Positions 13,101 through 23,896 of a stretch of DNA of 64,000 nt are shown in pieces. The notes under the pieces are model-generated. The model was not told the origin of the DNA and did not search any database. It was given only the letters and a program-made list of their open reading frames with translations. Positions within the stretch are counted from its first letter, which is position 1. Each line of letters begins with the position of its first letter. The stretch lies in NCBI GenBank assembly GCA_008477525.1, contig SPDT01000002.1, positions 3,162,001-3,226,000 of the forward strand, read 5' to 3'. This DNA comes from Hypomyces perniciosus. Its lineage: Eukaryota; Ascomycota; Sordariomycetes; Hypocreales; Hypocreaceae. The position numbers and the translations under genes are program-made.

Positions 13101-13994
13101 CAGGGACTCGGGTTAGTCTTGAATTCCCTGACACAACTAGCACTGGCAGACTACTATTTGGTGTCCTTTTTGAGCAGCCCGGTGATGTCAATTGGTTTCA
13201 ATACGATATTAATCTCTTTTGGTGAATTTCCCAGTGGAATACGGACGTCGCCGTTTAATGCGAATTAAGGTGATGAAATTGTTTCTGTCTATGGTTCATC
13301 GTATAATGCAATGTGGTATCAGATAGCGATTTCGACAGTTTTCCTTTTCCCTTCCAAGCTCCCATCCATAGTCAAATACTCTATATCTGACTGATCCCAG
13401 TGTCGGTATAGTCTTTTGTAACCATTCGCATGTTGTTATCGTTGAGGCATCGAAAGGAGGGTCGATTTATTGCGGCTCCACAATAAAGTCAATGGTGACA
13501 GTGCTGGTGCGAATCTGGGCTACAGCTCTCCCAATTATCAGGTATATAGTATATATGAATTGACAGCCCATACCCCTCACAGTGGAATGAAGGCGCTTTT
13601 TATTCAGTTTCTTAATGAAGGGATCAACGCATTATATGCAGTAGAGCGGTTTTTGGCACTTTTTCGCCACTCGTTCATGGCGGTGACATGGCGGGGTTGG
13701 GACAAACAAACCACTTTGTTTGTTCCAGTTATTACCCTGGAACTTGATACTAGACATACAAGTTATTGGCTTAAATACCCTCAATCTCATCAATTTAACG
13801 AATAAGGTGAAGAAGAATTATGAACAAGTCACTCGCCCGAATAACGGTCGGTGATTTCAGGACCGACTGATGGATGACTCTGATTTAATACTGATCCTAT
13901 CGGGGTATCCCGAAGCCGCATTCTGAACCGCAGTCAAACTGCAGTCAAACCGCCACCATCAACTCACATCATACCATCAAAAGCTTGCCCAATC
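10143..13994. other. 3.9-kb gene-poor intergenic region with TACGGAGTA-type repeats
   Basis: No gene is supported. The stretch at about 10670-10810 carries several copies of a TACGGAGTAC/TACTCCGTA motif interleaved with AAGTATGCTCCGTAATACC, repeated nearly identically at about 10688-10705 and 10721-10738. More copies lie near 11030 and 12545. Around 13700-13725 there is a short imperfect inverted repeat, GGGACAAACAAA followed by TTTGTTTGTTCC. All frames are short and unconserved. Confidence 0.5.
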
Positions 13995-14833
13995 ATGACC
14001 GACCGAAAAAGCGACCCAGACGAAATGAACAATATTTCATCATCGCCATTATCCTCTATCTCTGAGCCCGACCTGTCGTTTACCCCACCGCAGCCGATAC
14101 TACCAATTAAGGACCGACTCCCATCATCACCCTTGAAAAATGGCAGCGGCAAAGACATGCCTGAGCGGCCAAAGAGGAAACCCGTGAAGCGGGCACCGAA
14201 GAAGCCCAAGTGGGATGCCGAGAGCATTCTCACAGACCCGAAATCACCGCTCGCGTCAGCCAATCTGAGGGTCAGTTCTCCTCCTCATTCATCCATCTGT
14301 GGTGCATGATGGCTGACCTGGATAAACAGCGGATTCTCTCAAACCCCATGGCCTGGAGCATTCTCGACAAAAGCGAAAGGACCGAAATCTTGTCACTCTT
14401 CCCAGACAAGGAGCACATCCTCGATGCGGAAACAGAAGACGCGCGTCCTAATTTTGTCTCGCTCCTAAACGATGATAGCTTTCGCTACGATTGCGCCGCC
14501 TACACCGCGAACATTGCGCAGGGGCGACATAACCCCGAGTGGCTTGCGTCGGCCTGGAGTGCCCATGAGAGACGGAAAGCCGGCGATTTTGATGACTATT
14601 TGACTACCAAGTTGCAGGAGGATTGGGAGGTCGAGCTTCCTGAGGAGATGAAAGTTCGCAGGACGCAGCCTGAGCAGACAGCGATGGGCAAGCCCGAGAG
14701 GCCGAATGAGACAAGCGAAAGCAAAACTACAGATGCGATGTGTATCGATGGAAGGCAGAAGGGTGAGTGCATATCTCCGCAAAAGTTGGATGAGATGAAG
14801 ATGGACGTGGACGAAACAGAAGCCCGGACTTGA
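13995..14833 (+). CDS. ASXH (Asx homology / DEUBAD-like) domain protein
   Basis: The protein has 259 aa in two exons (13995-14270 and 14330-14833) with a 59-nt intron (GTCAGT...CAG). The N-terminus is Ser/Pro-rich and then basic (RPKRKPVKRAPKKPKW), resembling a nuclear localisation signal. From about residue 80 the Asx homology signature runs: ILTDPKSPLA, then RILSNPMAWSILDKSERTEI, LFPDKEHILD, FVSLLNDDSFRYDCAAY and GRHNPEWLASAWSAHERR. In animals this domain (DEUBAD of ASXL) activates BAP1-type H2A deubiquitinases. In fungi the partner is generally uncharacterised, so a chromatin or deubiquitinase-cofactor role is inferred. The tail is acidic and poorly ordered. Splicing joins LASANLR directly to RILSNP, as the family requires. 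Confidence 0.87.
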
Positions 14834-15218
14834 TGAGCATCTCTGGGGCTGCTGGGAATCCGGAAAGCCTGGGAGATACACAGCTATCCTGCGCCTAGTG
14901 ATTAGTACTGGAGCTGTAATATCTGGAAATAGACCATGGTGGCATGGTTTCATGAAGCAGCATCTTTCCCCAGACCCATTTGAACTCTCGCGGTTGGGCA
15001 CTCATGCGTTTGCATCGGTACAATAAAGACATAAACGATATGGAGATCCTACCAGCCCAACATTCTTGCCATTGCTTTTTTGTAGGTAACCCAAACTATG
15101 CTTCATGATGTCAAACATGTTGAATTTGACATTTTCCCAGTTGATCCAAAAAGTGCCTGCCCATGAAAACGCCCGCCCTCAGAACCTACCCGCCCCTCAA
15201 CACAAACCTGATTGCTGC
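14834..15218. other. short convergent intergenic region
   Basis: This holds the 3' flanks of the rightward ASXH gene and the leftward aminotransferase gene. Nothing else is recognised. Confidence 0.6.
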
Positions 15219-16559
15219 CTACGAAGCGTTGGCAAAGTCATCAACAAATTTGGCCAACTTTTGAGCCCCCTCCAGTGAGATCGAGTTGTAGTTGCTGGCG
15301 CGGATACCGCCAACGCTGCGGTGGCCCTTGAGACCAGTAAGGCCCAGGCTGGTAGCCTCCTTTAGGAATGCCTTCTCAGCAGCATCGATATCGCCCCCGC
15401 GTGTGACCCTGAAGCAGATATTCATTCTAGAACGCGCCGTCTTATGTGGGACGACCTTGTATGCCTCGGGGTGGGCATCCAGAGCGCCGTAGATGATCTC
15501 TGCCTTCTTGTTCGCAAGGGCTTCCTGGCCTTCGACTCTGTTGGGAAATGTGCTCAGGAGCTTCTTGAGGACCTGCCCGGCGACGTATACACTGGAAAAG
15601 GGTCAGCACGGAGTAGCTTGGTCTGGGGCGTATTTCACTTACTCAAAGATGCTAAGAGTGTTGTAGAGGCTGTTGTTCTTGGTGATGGTATCATACTGGA
15701 GGATGATTGGGGGAATAGGTAGCCCGATTTGCCTCATGAGAGCTGCCGAAGGCTGAGGTGTCTTGGGGGCGAGCAGGCCCTTCTTGATGACCACGACAGT
15801 GACACCGGTGCAGCCCAGGTTCTTCTGGGCGCCAAAGAAGATGAGAGAGAAGTTTCTCACTGGGATCTTTCGCGAAAGGATGTTTGAGGACATGTCAGCC
15901 ACAACAATGGGACCCTCGCCGTCTGGGCCTGGAGCCAAGATCTGAGGGAAGCCAGGGAACTCGACGCCATCGACAGTCTCATTGTCACAGTAGTAAACCA
16001 ATGCGGCATCCTTGGAGAGCTTCCAAGTGCTCTCATCCGGGATTGTGCCAAATTTGCCGTCGTTACCGTCTCGGGCATCGGCAACAACATTCACATGCGA
16101 TGGCCCCAGAAGTCTCTTAGCTTCAGCCGCCGCCTTCTGCGACCACGAGCCGGTGACGATATAGTCCAGCTTCAACTCCCGATCCACAGTATTCCGAAGC
16201 TCCTGCATCTGTGCTGGATGGTTTACTTCGTCTCCCTCCTTCACGTGCTCAAAGAGCTGGTTGCGTTTCTTGGTGACCCATGTGCCGACGAGATTGTACA
16301 CAGTGGCAGCGAACTCGCCTGAGCCGCCTCCCTGCATGAACAGAACCTCATAGTCCTCAGGGATGTCCAAGAGCGAGGCGAGATCAGCCTTGGCCTCGGC
16401 AATGACCTTGTTGGCAATTTCCGAGCGATGGGAATGCTCTGCGATTCCTAGGCCTGTGCCGTTGTAGTTGACCAGAGCCTGGGCGGCAGTTTCCAAGACA
16501 TCGGTGGGAAGGAGGGCCGGGCCAGCGCCGAAGTACGTGATATCTTCTCTGGTAGCCAT
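15219..16559 (-). CDS. SER1: phosphoserine aminotransferase
   Basis: This PLP enzyme converts 3-phosphohydroxypyruvate and glutamate to phosphoserine and 2-oxoglutarate in cytosolic serine biosynthesis. The protein is 429 aa. Exon 1 is 15643-16559, then a 50-nt intron (GTAAGT...CAG), then exon 2 at 15219-15591. Class-V aminotransferase features are clear: FGAGPALLP at the N-terminus, GLGIAEHSHRS, the FMQGGGSGEFAA phosphate-binding loop, and the PLP-binding lysine K246 in FFGAQKNLGCTG. The C-terminal lobe has the SRMNICFRV and GLKGHRSVGGIRASNYN motifs. Length and motif order match fungal Ser1/SerC. The start ATG directly precedes the conserved TREDITYFGAGPA. Confidence 0.96.
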
Positions 16560-17464
16560 TGCGGTAGTGGTGATGATATGCGATGAAGATGTTCAGTGTC
16601 TGGTGTTTCTTTTGGCTCTTAATATAGTGGTGAGCTTAATGACTCATGAACGAAAGCCCCCACTGCGTTCGTCCGTTTTTACTTACACCTGCCTGAGGTG
16701 TTGCGATAAGTGATGAAGCAAATTGGAACTTGTATATGGTGAATGAGGATTAGTTGAGTGAAAGTTTCGCGTTCTAGAGGTTGGTGGTTGATGAGATGCC
16801 CCATCACGATTGGTTGTGCCAAATGTGACTCCGCACGAGCTTCTTCAATTGACGACATAGCGCCGGATTCGGAGGCAAAGAATTTCGACCACTTAAGAGC
16901 CCGATTGGCTGTATCAATTCCACAGCTAACGATTGACTGGAGAAAACCAATCTTCTTTAAATAAAAGAAATAATATCAATAAAATGAAGATATTTGTTTC
17001 GACATCACCTTTGCCTCCGATATCACATTTCAGGACTGTGCAGCTTCTAGATACTAGTTCTCAACGTCCTACTAGTTGGAGAAGAGAAGAGACTCGAACT
17101 ATTGAAACTATATACGGAGTACTATAGCTCCAAAATTACCCATTGAATAATGAGCTCTTGATGCCACTTTCATACTATTTGGAAGAAATCAGTTGGCTTG
17201 CCACGTTCTTCTGCTCCATGATCCATGCTCCAGACTGCGTAGAGTCCCCGGGGATCAAGCCACAATTCATGGTAAGCACAGGGCGGTGTGGCGGAAGCAT
17301 CCCCCGCGTGGCTGTTTGCGCCACACAGAGGCTACGAAGCTTGGGTTGCCTGGCTGGTTTCCCTTCATCAACACATGTGCCATCAAGCTCGTTCCTCCAC
17401 TGCCTGGCCATCACGACTCACCGTTCCTTGCGCTTCGAGGTTTTGGGGCCTCTAGTGAAACATC
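16560..17464. other. divergent intergenic region (SER1 / proteasome alpha promoters)
   Basis: The two flanking genes diverge, so both promoters lie here. A TACGGAGTACTATA motif occurs at about 17114. No gene is seen. Confidence 0.55.
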
Positions 17465-18370
17465 ATGTTCAGAAACAACTACGACAACGATTCCGTCACC
17501 TTGTGAGCTGAACCTGTATCCTCCAAAGCATTACAACGACAGCTGACATCATCCGCATCTAGCTCCCCTCAGGGTCGGATCTTCCAGATCGAATATGCGG
17601 GCGAGGCCGTGAAGCAAGGATCGGTGGTTGTAGGAATTGCCAGCAAAACCCACGCCGTCCTTTGCGCAATCAAGGCAAGTCCCTCCATTCCTCGACGACC
17701 CGACCCAACCCATTCAGCCAAATCCCCATGCTAACGTGTCGCAACACCACAGCGAAACGCAGAGGAGCTGTCCTCATACCAGAAGAAGCTCTTTACCATC
17801 GACGAACACACTGGTATCGCCATTGCCGGCCTCACATCAGATGCCCGCGTCCTTTCCAACTTTATGAAGCAGCAATGTCTCGGCCACCGCCTTGCCTATG
17901 GCCGCGCCATGCCCATACGCAGCCTCGTCGGCAAGATCGGCGACAAAGCCCAGATCAACACTCAGGTCTACGGAAAGCGGCCGTACGGCGTTGGACTGCT
18001 CGTTGCGGGTGTCGATGAGGACGGCCCCCACCTGTTCGAGTTCCAGCCCTCGGGCATGACGGAGGAGATGAACGCGTTTGCTATTGGCGCGCGAAGCCAG
18101 ATGGCGAGGACATACCTGGAGAGAAATATCGATGCTTTTGCTGACTGCTCGAGAGAAGAGCTGGTAAAGCATGGACTGAAGGCTCTGAAGGAGAGTCTGG
18201 TGCAGGACAAGGAGCTGACAATCGAGAACACGTCTGTTGGCTTGGTCGGTATTAACAGCGAGAAGGCCACTGAGCCATTCCAGCTGTATGAAGGAGCTCA
18301 TGTCCAACAGTGGATTGAAAGCGTTGTTGAGAGCCAAGCAGAGAGCGAGGGAATGGAGGTTGACAGCTAG
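17465..18370 (+). CDS. PRE5: 20S proteasome subunit alpha-6/PSMA1-type (Pre5)
   Basis: This is an alpha-ring subunit of the 20S proteasome core, in the cytosol and nucleus. It has three exons: 17465-17502 ([12 protein letters not shown]), 17563-17674 and 17753-18370, giving 255 aa, the family size. The alpha N-terminal signature [21 protein letters not shown] is reconstituted across intron 1. The second intron (17675-17752) has a GC donor: AAG followed by GCAAGT, branch GCTAACG, acceptor CAG. No GT donor nearby keeps the frame, so a GC-AG intron is the best model. The body carries [43 protein letters not shown] and a typical acidic C-terminus. The tiny first exon is easily missed, but it supplies the conserved N-terminus. 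Confidence 0.95.
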
Positions 18371-18681
18371 AGGGCAATATGAGCTGGTGTCATGGGGGAC
18401 AGGTATCGTGATTATGTACCATTATATGCTGCCCAGGCAGCACGTTTCACTGAATGACAAAAATAAAGGATACCTTGGAATGAACATTACTCTGTCTCAT
18501 GACGTAACTACCTAGTACCCTGTCTATAACTTCCCCAGGACCTTGTATACAACCCCCCAGAGAACCATTCCCTATAGAACGCCACAGGTTGAGATCAGGG
18601 ATAACAGTAAAGAGGAGAATGTACTTCGTATAACCTTGAAACTCTCAGCACTAACATGACCCATTGACGCCATACACCTAT
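18371..18681. other. convergent intergenic region
   Basis: This is shared 3' flank of the proteasome and LOG genes, with nothing further recognised. AATAAAGG near 18462 may serve 3' end formation of the rightward gene. Confidence 0.5.
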
Positions 18682-19519
18682 CTACTGCTTGCCCCATTCC
18701 AACTTGAACGTAGCCTCTGAACCCCGGTAGTTCATTAATGCCAGCACTGCATCCTCAGCTGTGGTAGCAGTCACCATGATATCCTTGTTGGGCTGCTTAA
18801 TGAAACCCGACTCCACCGCCTTGTCTACCCACTGGATGATTCCGTCCCAATATCCATCGACGTTGAGAAGGCAAATGCCACGCTTGTGGATACCCAGCTG
18901 GTTCCATGTCACCGTCTCGAAGAGCTCCTCAACGGTTCCGTAGCCACCGCTCAGGGCAATGAAGCCGCTACCGGGACCGCCGCTGAAGACCTCCTCGGCC
19001 ATGAGCTTCTTGCGGGTGTGCATGTCCTTGACAACAGTGGTGTGGCCGTACACAGCCTTTTCGGGGACGACTTGGTTGTCCTTGTTCACGGTTTGGTAGG
19101 TCCCGTCTCGCTCGTACTTGACTAGCGCTTCGGGGATGATGCCGTGGACGGAGTCGGGGCCGTTGAGCTCGACGAGGGTCTTTGCGACCTCGCCCATTAG
19201 GCCAACAGTTCCACCTCCGTATACTATCGTATAGAGCAGTAGTTAGCTTTGGGGCACTATGGTTTTGCTGTTGGTGGGGATAGAATGGAGCCAGAAGGAG
19301 CCAGAAGGACCAACAGACACCGAGTGACTCACCCAAATCGATGTCGTTCTCGGCCATGACTCTGGCGAGTTCTCGAGCGACTTCCACATGCGCGGGATTG
19401 TTTCCTCCACTCGCACCGCAGTAGACGCAAATCTTTGTGCGAGGTGTGCCGTTCGAGCTGCCATTGGAGGTGCCGTTCTGGCCGGCAGGTTGCGTGGTGG
19501 CGGGGGTATCAGCAGTCAT
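18682..19519 (-). CDS. LOG family protein (cytokinin riboside 5'-monophosphate phosphoribohydrolase-like)
   Basis: The protein is 242 aa. Exon 1 is 19333-19519, the intron is 109 nt (19224-19332), and exon 2 is 18682-19223. LOG proteins (formerly annotated lysine decarboxylase-like) hydrolyse nucleoside 5'-monophosphates to base plus ribose 5-phosphate. Visible motifs are ICVYCGASGG at the first strand, VYGGGTVGLMG restored at the splice junction, MHTRKKLM with the catalytic Arg, and SGGYGTVEELFE in place of the textbook PGGxGTxxE (Ser for Pro). The Asn/Gly/Ser-rich first 28 residues look disordered. Family identity is strong. Whether this fungus uses it for cytokinin production or for nucleotide housekeeping cannot be told. 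Confidence 0.93.
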
Positions 19520-20789
19520 GTTGGTGATGCCGAGACGGTTTGCGTTGAAGGATTGAGGTGATGGGAATAAAAATTAGAAATTATTAAGAGGAGAACTCGT
19601 AATGGCGTCGTCGTAAAGGCGTAACAGATGACGTCTATAAGCGATAGAGAAGAGTGTTTTGTTGGAGGGGAATGTGTTGCGGAGGTTTGATCCGGAGATC
19701 TAGAGATGCCAAGAAACTAAGATCGGCAACCGATGCCTGAGGAGAGAGAGAGAGAGAGGGAGGTCTTCTAGGGAGGAATCGCAATCGAATTCCAAGACTG
19801 AAGAGATGTGGCAAATCGAGATTATATATATACCCAACACAGGGAGAACGAAAAAGGAGTCTATGTCATCAGATCTCGATAAGCGGTACGGAGCACGGAG
19901 TCATAAATTAGCTCCCCGCGGCAGTCATCGGCCACCGCCTGCACCAACTCGGGCGTCGTGGCGGTCTCATTGATACTATTGATCCTCTGAAGCGGCCCGC
20001 CAGCGATAACGGCGATCCAATTGAGGTGTGTTGGTTGGTGGGACGAGCCTCTTCAGGAGTCAGGAAACCGATCCTGTCCTTGTACGAAGTGCTACGACTG
20101 GCATCTGGCGGCGTGAGAGTGGTCAGCAGGACACGGGGCCTGACCTGCAAGGCGCGGGAATGGCGCCCCCCCTAAAGCAGGCTCCCAGAGATTCGTTCGC
20201 TTGTGTTTATACCGACCGCCCTGGCGCTACGTTCCGAGACCTGCAGCTTGCTAGATAGTATATGTACGGAGTACGAAGTAAATACTACTTTAATGAACCT
20301 CTATGGTGGGTGGTGTGGAGATTTGCAAAGGGAAAAGGGCAAAGCAAAAGCAAAGCAAGGCCTAGGTTAAAGGTCCCCAATTCAAGAGCCGGGCCGATAG
20401 TACGTAACATCGCCGGGCGAAGCTGTGGCGACGGAGCCGCTCTCCGATACTCTGCCGGCCGGGAGGGACCCTTTTACCCAGAGAAGACCTGCAACAACCC
20501 CTGTCAACGCCTATTGGGTCGTGCTTCAGGGTCTGCTAGTGATTCGCCGAACCGGATTAGTGGGGAGGGAGGGTCAGGAAACGTCTCGAAAAGATGCGAC
20601 TCTTTGGAAAGGCCATCTTGCACTTGTCGGTGGCGTAAAGAACCGCAACGACAGTCCTTCTCCCCCACGAGAATCCGGGTTCCAAACCCAGATTACGAGC
20701 CACGAGGTCCAGGGTCAAAGTCGCCGACTTGTCAGCCTCAGCCTCGTCAGTGTCTCTACGCAACCCCGCCAAGGGCGACGACAGCTGCG
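19520..20789. other. divergent intergenic region (LOG / CLPTM1 promoters)
   Basis: A (GA)n tract lies at about 19742-19765 and a TACGGAGTACGAAGTA motif at about 20265-20280. AT-rich tatatatata lies at about 19825. The long plus-strand frames reaching into the CLPTM1 gene are not conserved, and no gene is claimed. Confidence 0.5.
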
Positions 20790-22909
20790 ATGCCCGACAC
20801 AACTGTTGCGCGACGGCCTGCGGGCCAACAGGGCCAACAGCAACAGCAACAGCAGCAAGGTGGTGGTGTAAGTCTGCATGCGTTCTGCAGGACAACATGG
20901 GCGATAAGGCATCATACTGACTGCTGCGGGCGTGTTTCAGTTCAGCATGACCAAGTTGATTCTTGGCATTGCCGTCTATTTCGGCTTCAACATGTTCCTG
21001 AGCTTCTACCTGCAGAAGGACCAAAAGGGTATAACCACCACGCACCCTGAGACCGGCGAGGCTATCACAATTGCCGGAAACACAGGCGACATACCGCCGT
21101 TTCCACTGCGACCGAAACAATTGGACGAGGGCGCCACATACCGGCCCATCCCAAAGACCATTGCACCAATCTGGCCCCAGGACAGCCACCTCGATATTGT
21201 TGTCACCCTGTCGCCTTCGTTTAACCCGATTCCGATCTCTCAAGTCCGGGACGAGTATGTTGTTCTGCGCGAGAAGGATTTCCACATGAACAACTACACG
21301 GACAAGCGCTCGATTGACACCACTTTCACTGTTCCGCGGGATGTCCAGAACAATGGAACTCTCTGGGGCCACTTCTACATTGGACTTGCTGGCAGCATTC
21401 TCGACCCTTACCAGCCTGGCTATGACCCCGGAAAGGCCTATCACGTCGCCCATCCCTTGACCCAATACTTTGTCAAGAAGAAGGTTGTCAAGACTAGAAA
21501 CCTCCTCGATGACTTGCCAGCACCAGTGACGAATGAGCCGGAGGAAGTGGACACGACCGGCCCTATCATTACCAATTATTATCACCCCAATGCAAGCTTT
21601 TCATTTGTGCCTGCCTTGGGTGTCAAGGACTTCTCTGGTATACACCCGGCTATGAGGCACTTCCTTCGCCTGGAGGCTACGGGGGCCCGTGATGGCTCAG
21701 GCCAGAATGGCTGGTATTGTATGTCACACCACTGTCTACTATTACAAGGTGTCCTAACTAACAAACTGTCCAGACCCGCTACTCTTTGTTAATACGTTCT
21801 GGCAGCTGAAGACCCACATGACGCTTTTGAATGACACGGTCAAGGAACTGCCGCTGCACATTGATCTCAACAACATGGCAGGCTGGCAATTTTATGCATT
21901 GGCAGCCGTCGAGTTGAACTCCAAGGAGAATGCCCGCCAAGCCGCACTTGGCAACTCGGTACCAGGTGGCGGCGATGGATCTGAGATCGAAATGATCAAG
22001 GAGATCTTCATTGACACCAATCCCATCCTGCTGGCTATTACTGCCGTTGTCAGCGTCGCACACATGATCTTGGAGACACTGGCTTTTGGTTCCGACATTG
22101 CCCACTACCGCAAGAAGAAGGACAACGTTGGTATTTCTGTGCGATCTATTCTCGCCAACGTGTTCATGCAGAGCGTTATCTTCCTATACCTTTTGGACAA
22201 CTCACAGAATACCAGTTGGATGATCTTGGGATCCCAGGTTGTTGGTATCCTCATCGAATTTTGGAAGATCACTACAATGGTCAACGTTCGCTTCCGCCCG
22301 GCTGCGCCTGGTTCATGGTTGCCATATTGGATCGTGTTCGAGGACAAGCACAAGCTCACAGAGACTGAGGAGAAGACCAAAGAGTATGATGAAATTGCCT
22401 TCAAGTACATGTACATCCTGGCGGTCCCCCTACTGATTGCCTACGGCATTTACTCCTTGATCTACGACTCGCATAAGTCGTGGTACTCGTTTGTCATTAC
22501 GACGCTTGTCGGATCCGTCTATACCTATGGATTCTTGATGATGATTCCTTCGCTTTACATCAACTACCGACTCAAGAGCGTCGCGCACATGCCCGCCAAG
22601 GCCATGATGTACAAGTTCCTCAACACGTTTATCGACGACTTGTTTGCGTTTACAATCAAGATGCCGTTCCTACACCGCCTGGCAACGTTCCGAGACGACG
22701 TGATTTTCTTCATCTACATCTACCAGAGATGGGCGTACAGGGTCGACTACACTCGCGTTAACGAGTTTGGTCAAGGCGGTGATGATGATGAGGTAGAGGA
22801 GAAGAAGAATGAGAAGAAGGATAAAAAGGCCGTTGTTGAGACAGACACAAAGGTCGAGGGGAAAGCAACTGGTGCCGATACCGGAAAGGCGACGAAGAGA
22901 CGAGGGTGA
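20790..22909 (+). CDS. CLPTM1-family transmembrane protein
   Basis: The protein has 663 aa in three exons (20790-20867, 20941-21718, 21774-22909) with introns of 73 and 55 nt. The N-terminus is a Gln-rich leader, then a membrane anchor (about residues 30-48) and a long lumenal domain with WPQDSHLDIVVTLSPSF and NGTLWGHFYIGLAGS. Next come the NGWYYPLLFVNTFWQL junction, restored by splicing, and five or so C-terminal membrane segments including LAITAVVSVAHMILE and SVIFLYLLDN. The family signature GSWLPYWIVFEDKHKLTETE-like block and the IDDLFAFTIKMP segment are clear. Human CLPTM1 traps GABA-A receptors in the ER, and its paralogue CLPTM1L is a lipid scramblase; the fungal role is unproven. The tail is Lys/Glu-rich and cytosolic. 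Confidence 0.94.
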
Positions 22910-23896
22910 GCAGCATCATTGATGAGCAGCATGGAAAGGTTGCAGGCATATGCAGGGATTTAGAGGCGCTAGAGACTGTTTCATACACACCGATTCCCGA
23001 ACCAATAGCATCTACCGGATGTGTCTGTTGACTGAGTGAGATTTTGGATGCTGTGTCTCATTGGTTCCCTCATCGAGGAGGACGGGTGGCCTCCCTCGGC
23101 CGAGGAACTCCTACCTAATAGTACCTAGTACCGTACTAAGTGGTAGTGCAGTGTCAGCCCTACGGTAGAGGACAACAAACAGTCCATGGTGTTGCGGCTC
23201 AAGACCCCTGTACGAGGTAGCACTGCACTTGTAAATACTACTACGCTGCCTGACGGCCTCCAACGGATTCCAAGCCAGTAGTAGACAGGGCGGCGGAAGA
23301 GCGCTGTAATTTTTTTTTTCGGCGCTGTGCTGTTTTGTTTTAGCCCTTTGATGGAGGAGTGATGATTGGCATTCATTCTCCCTTGCTCTTCTTCTGCTTC
23401 TCCTTCTTCTCCCTCCGCACACAGCCTTGTCGCGTTTCCCTTTTTCTTGATTAATACTTTACAGCCTCTTTCTTACTTTCGCTAATCCCCACCACTCAGG
23501 CACAGCCTCAAGTCTCTTGCTTCTTCCCTTGACTCCCTGCTCCGCAGCCGCCGCACGAGCCCCCGGATGCTGATCACAGCCACAGCGTCCCCGGTCAGTA
23601 AGCTTAAGTTGCTGCACAAGAGGGCTACGTCATCTGTTGGAAGCTTCAAACACCCGTGGCAGCATTCCGCCCATGCGCCCGCGCGCGCCTTAAAGGGTGG
23701 TCGTTGAGGCCCCTTGACGGCGGCAGTATTTGTTTTGTATATATATATCTCCCTTTCTTCTGCCCTCTTTACGCTTCCCTCCCCCTCTCGCCGTAGTTTG
23801 GAATTGCCTTGTCAGACACGGGCAGCTGGGGAGGCGGGGTTTGCTCGAGAACGCAGCCGTCGCAGCTCTAAACCCTTTCCCTTCGCTTGATCTGCA
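22910..23896. other. intergenic; promoter of zinc-finger-like gene
   Basis: A TATATATATA run at about 23739-23748 lies some 150 nt upstream of the next start codon and may be its TATA element. A CCTACCTAATAGTACCTAGTACC repeat-like stretch lies at about 23110-23135. Homopolymer T runs occur near 23310. No gene is seen. Confidence 0.45.

Noticed and set aside
13470..13805. 111-residue plus-strand frame with a nearby short inverted repeat
   Set aside because: The frame has no motif, and the 12-bp imperfect inverted repeat with a tiny spacer is too weak to call an element.
20262..21050. 262-residue plus-strand frame overlapping the CLPTM1 start
   Set aside because: It runs out of frame through the first CLPTM1 exons and has no family features; the spliced CLPTM1 model explains the region.
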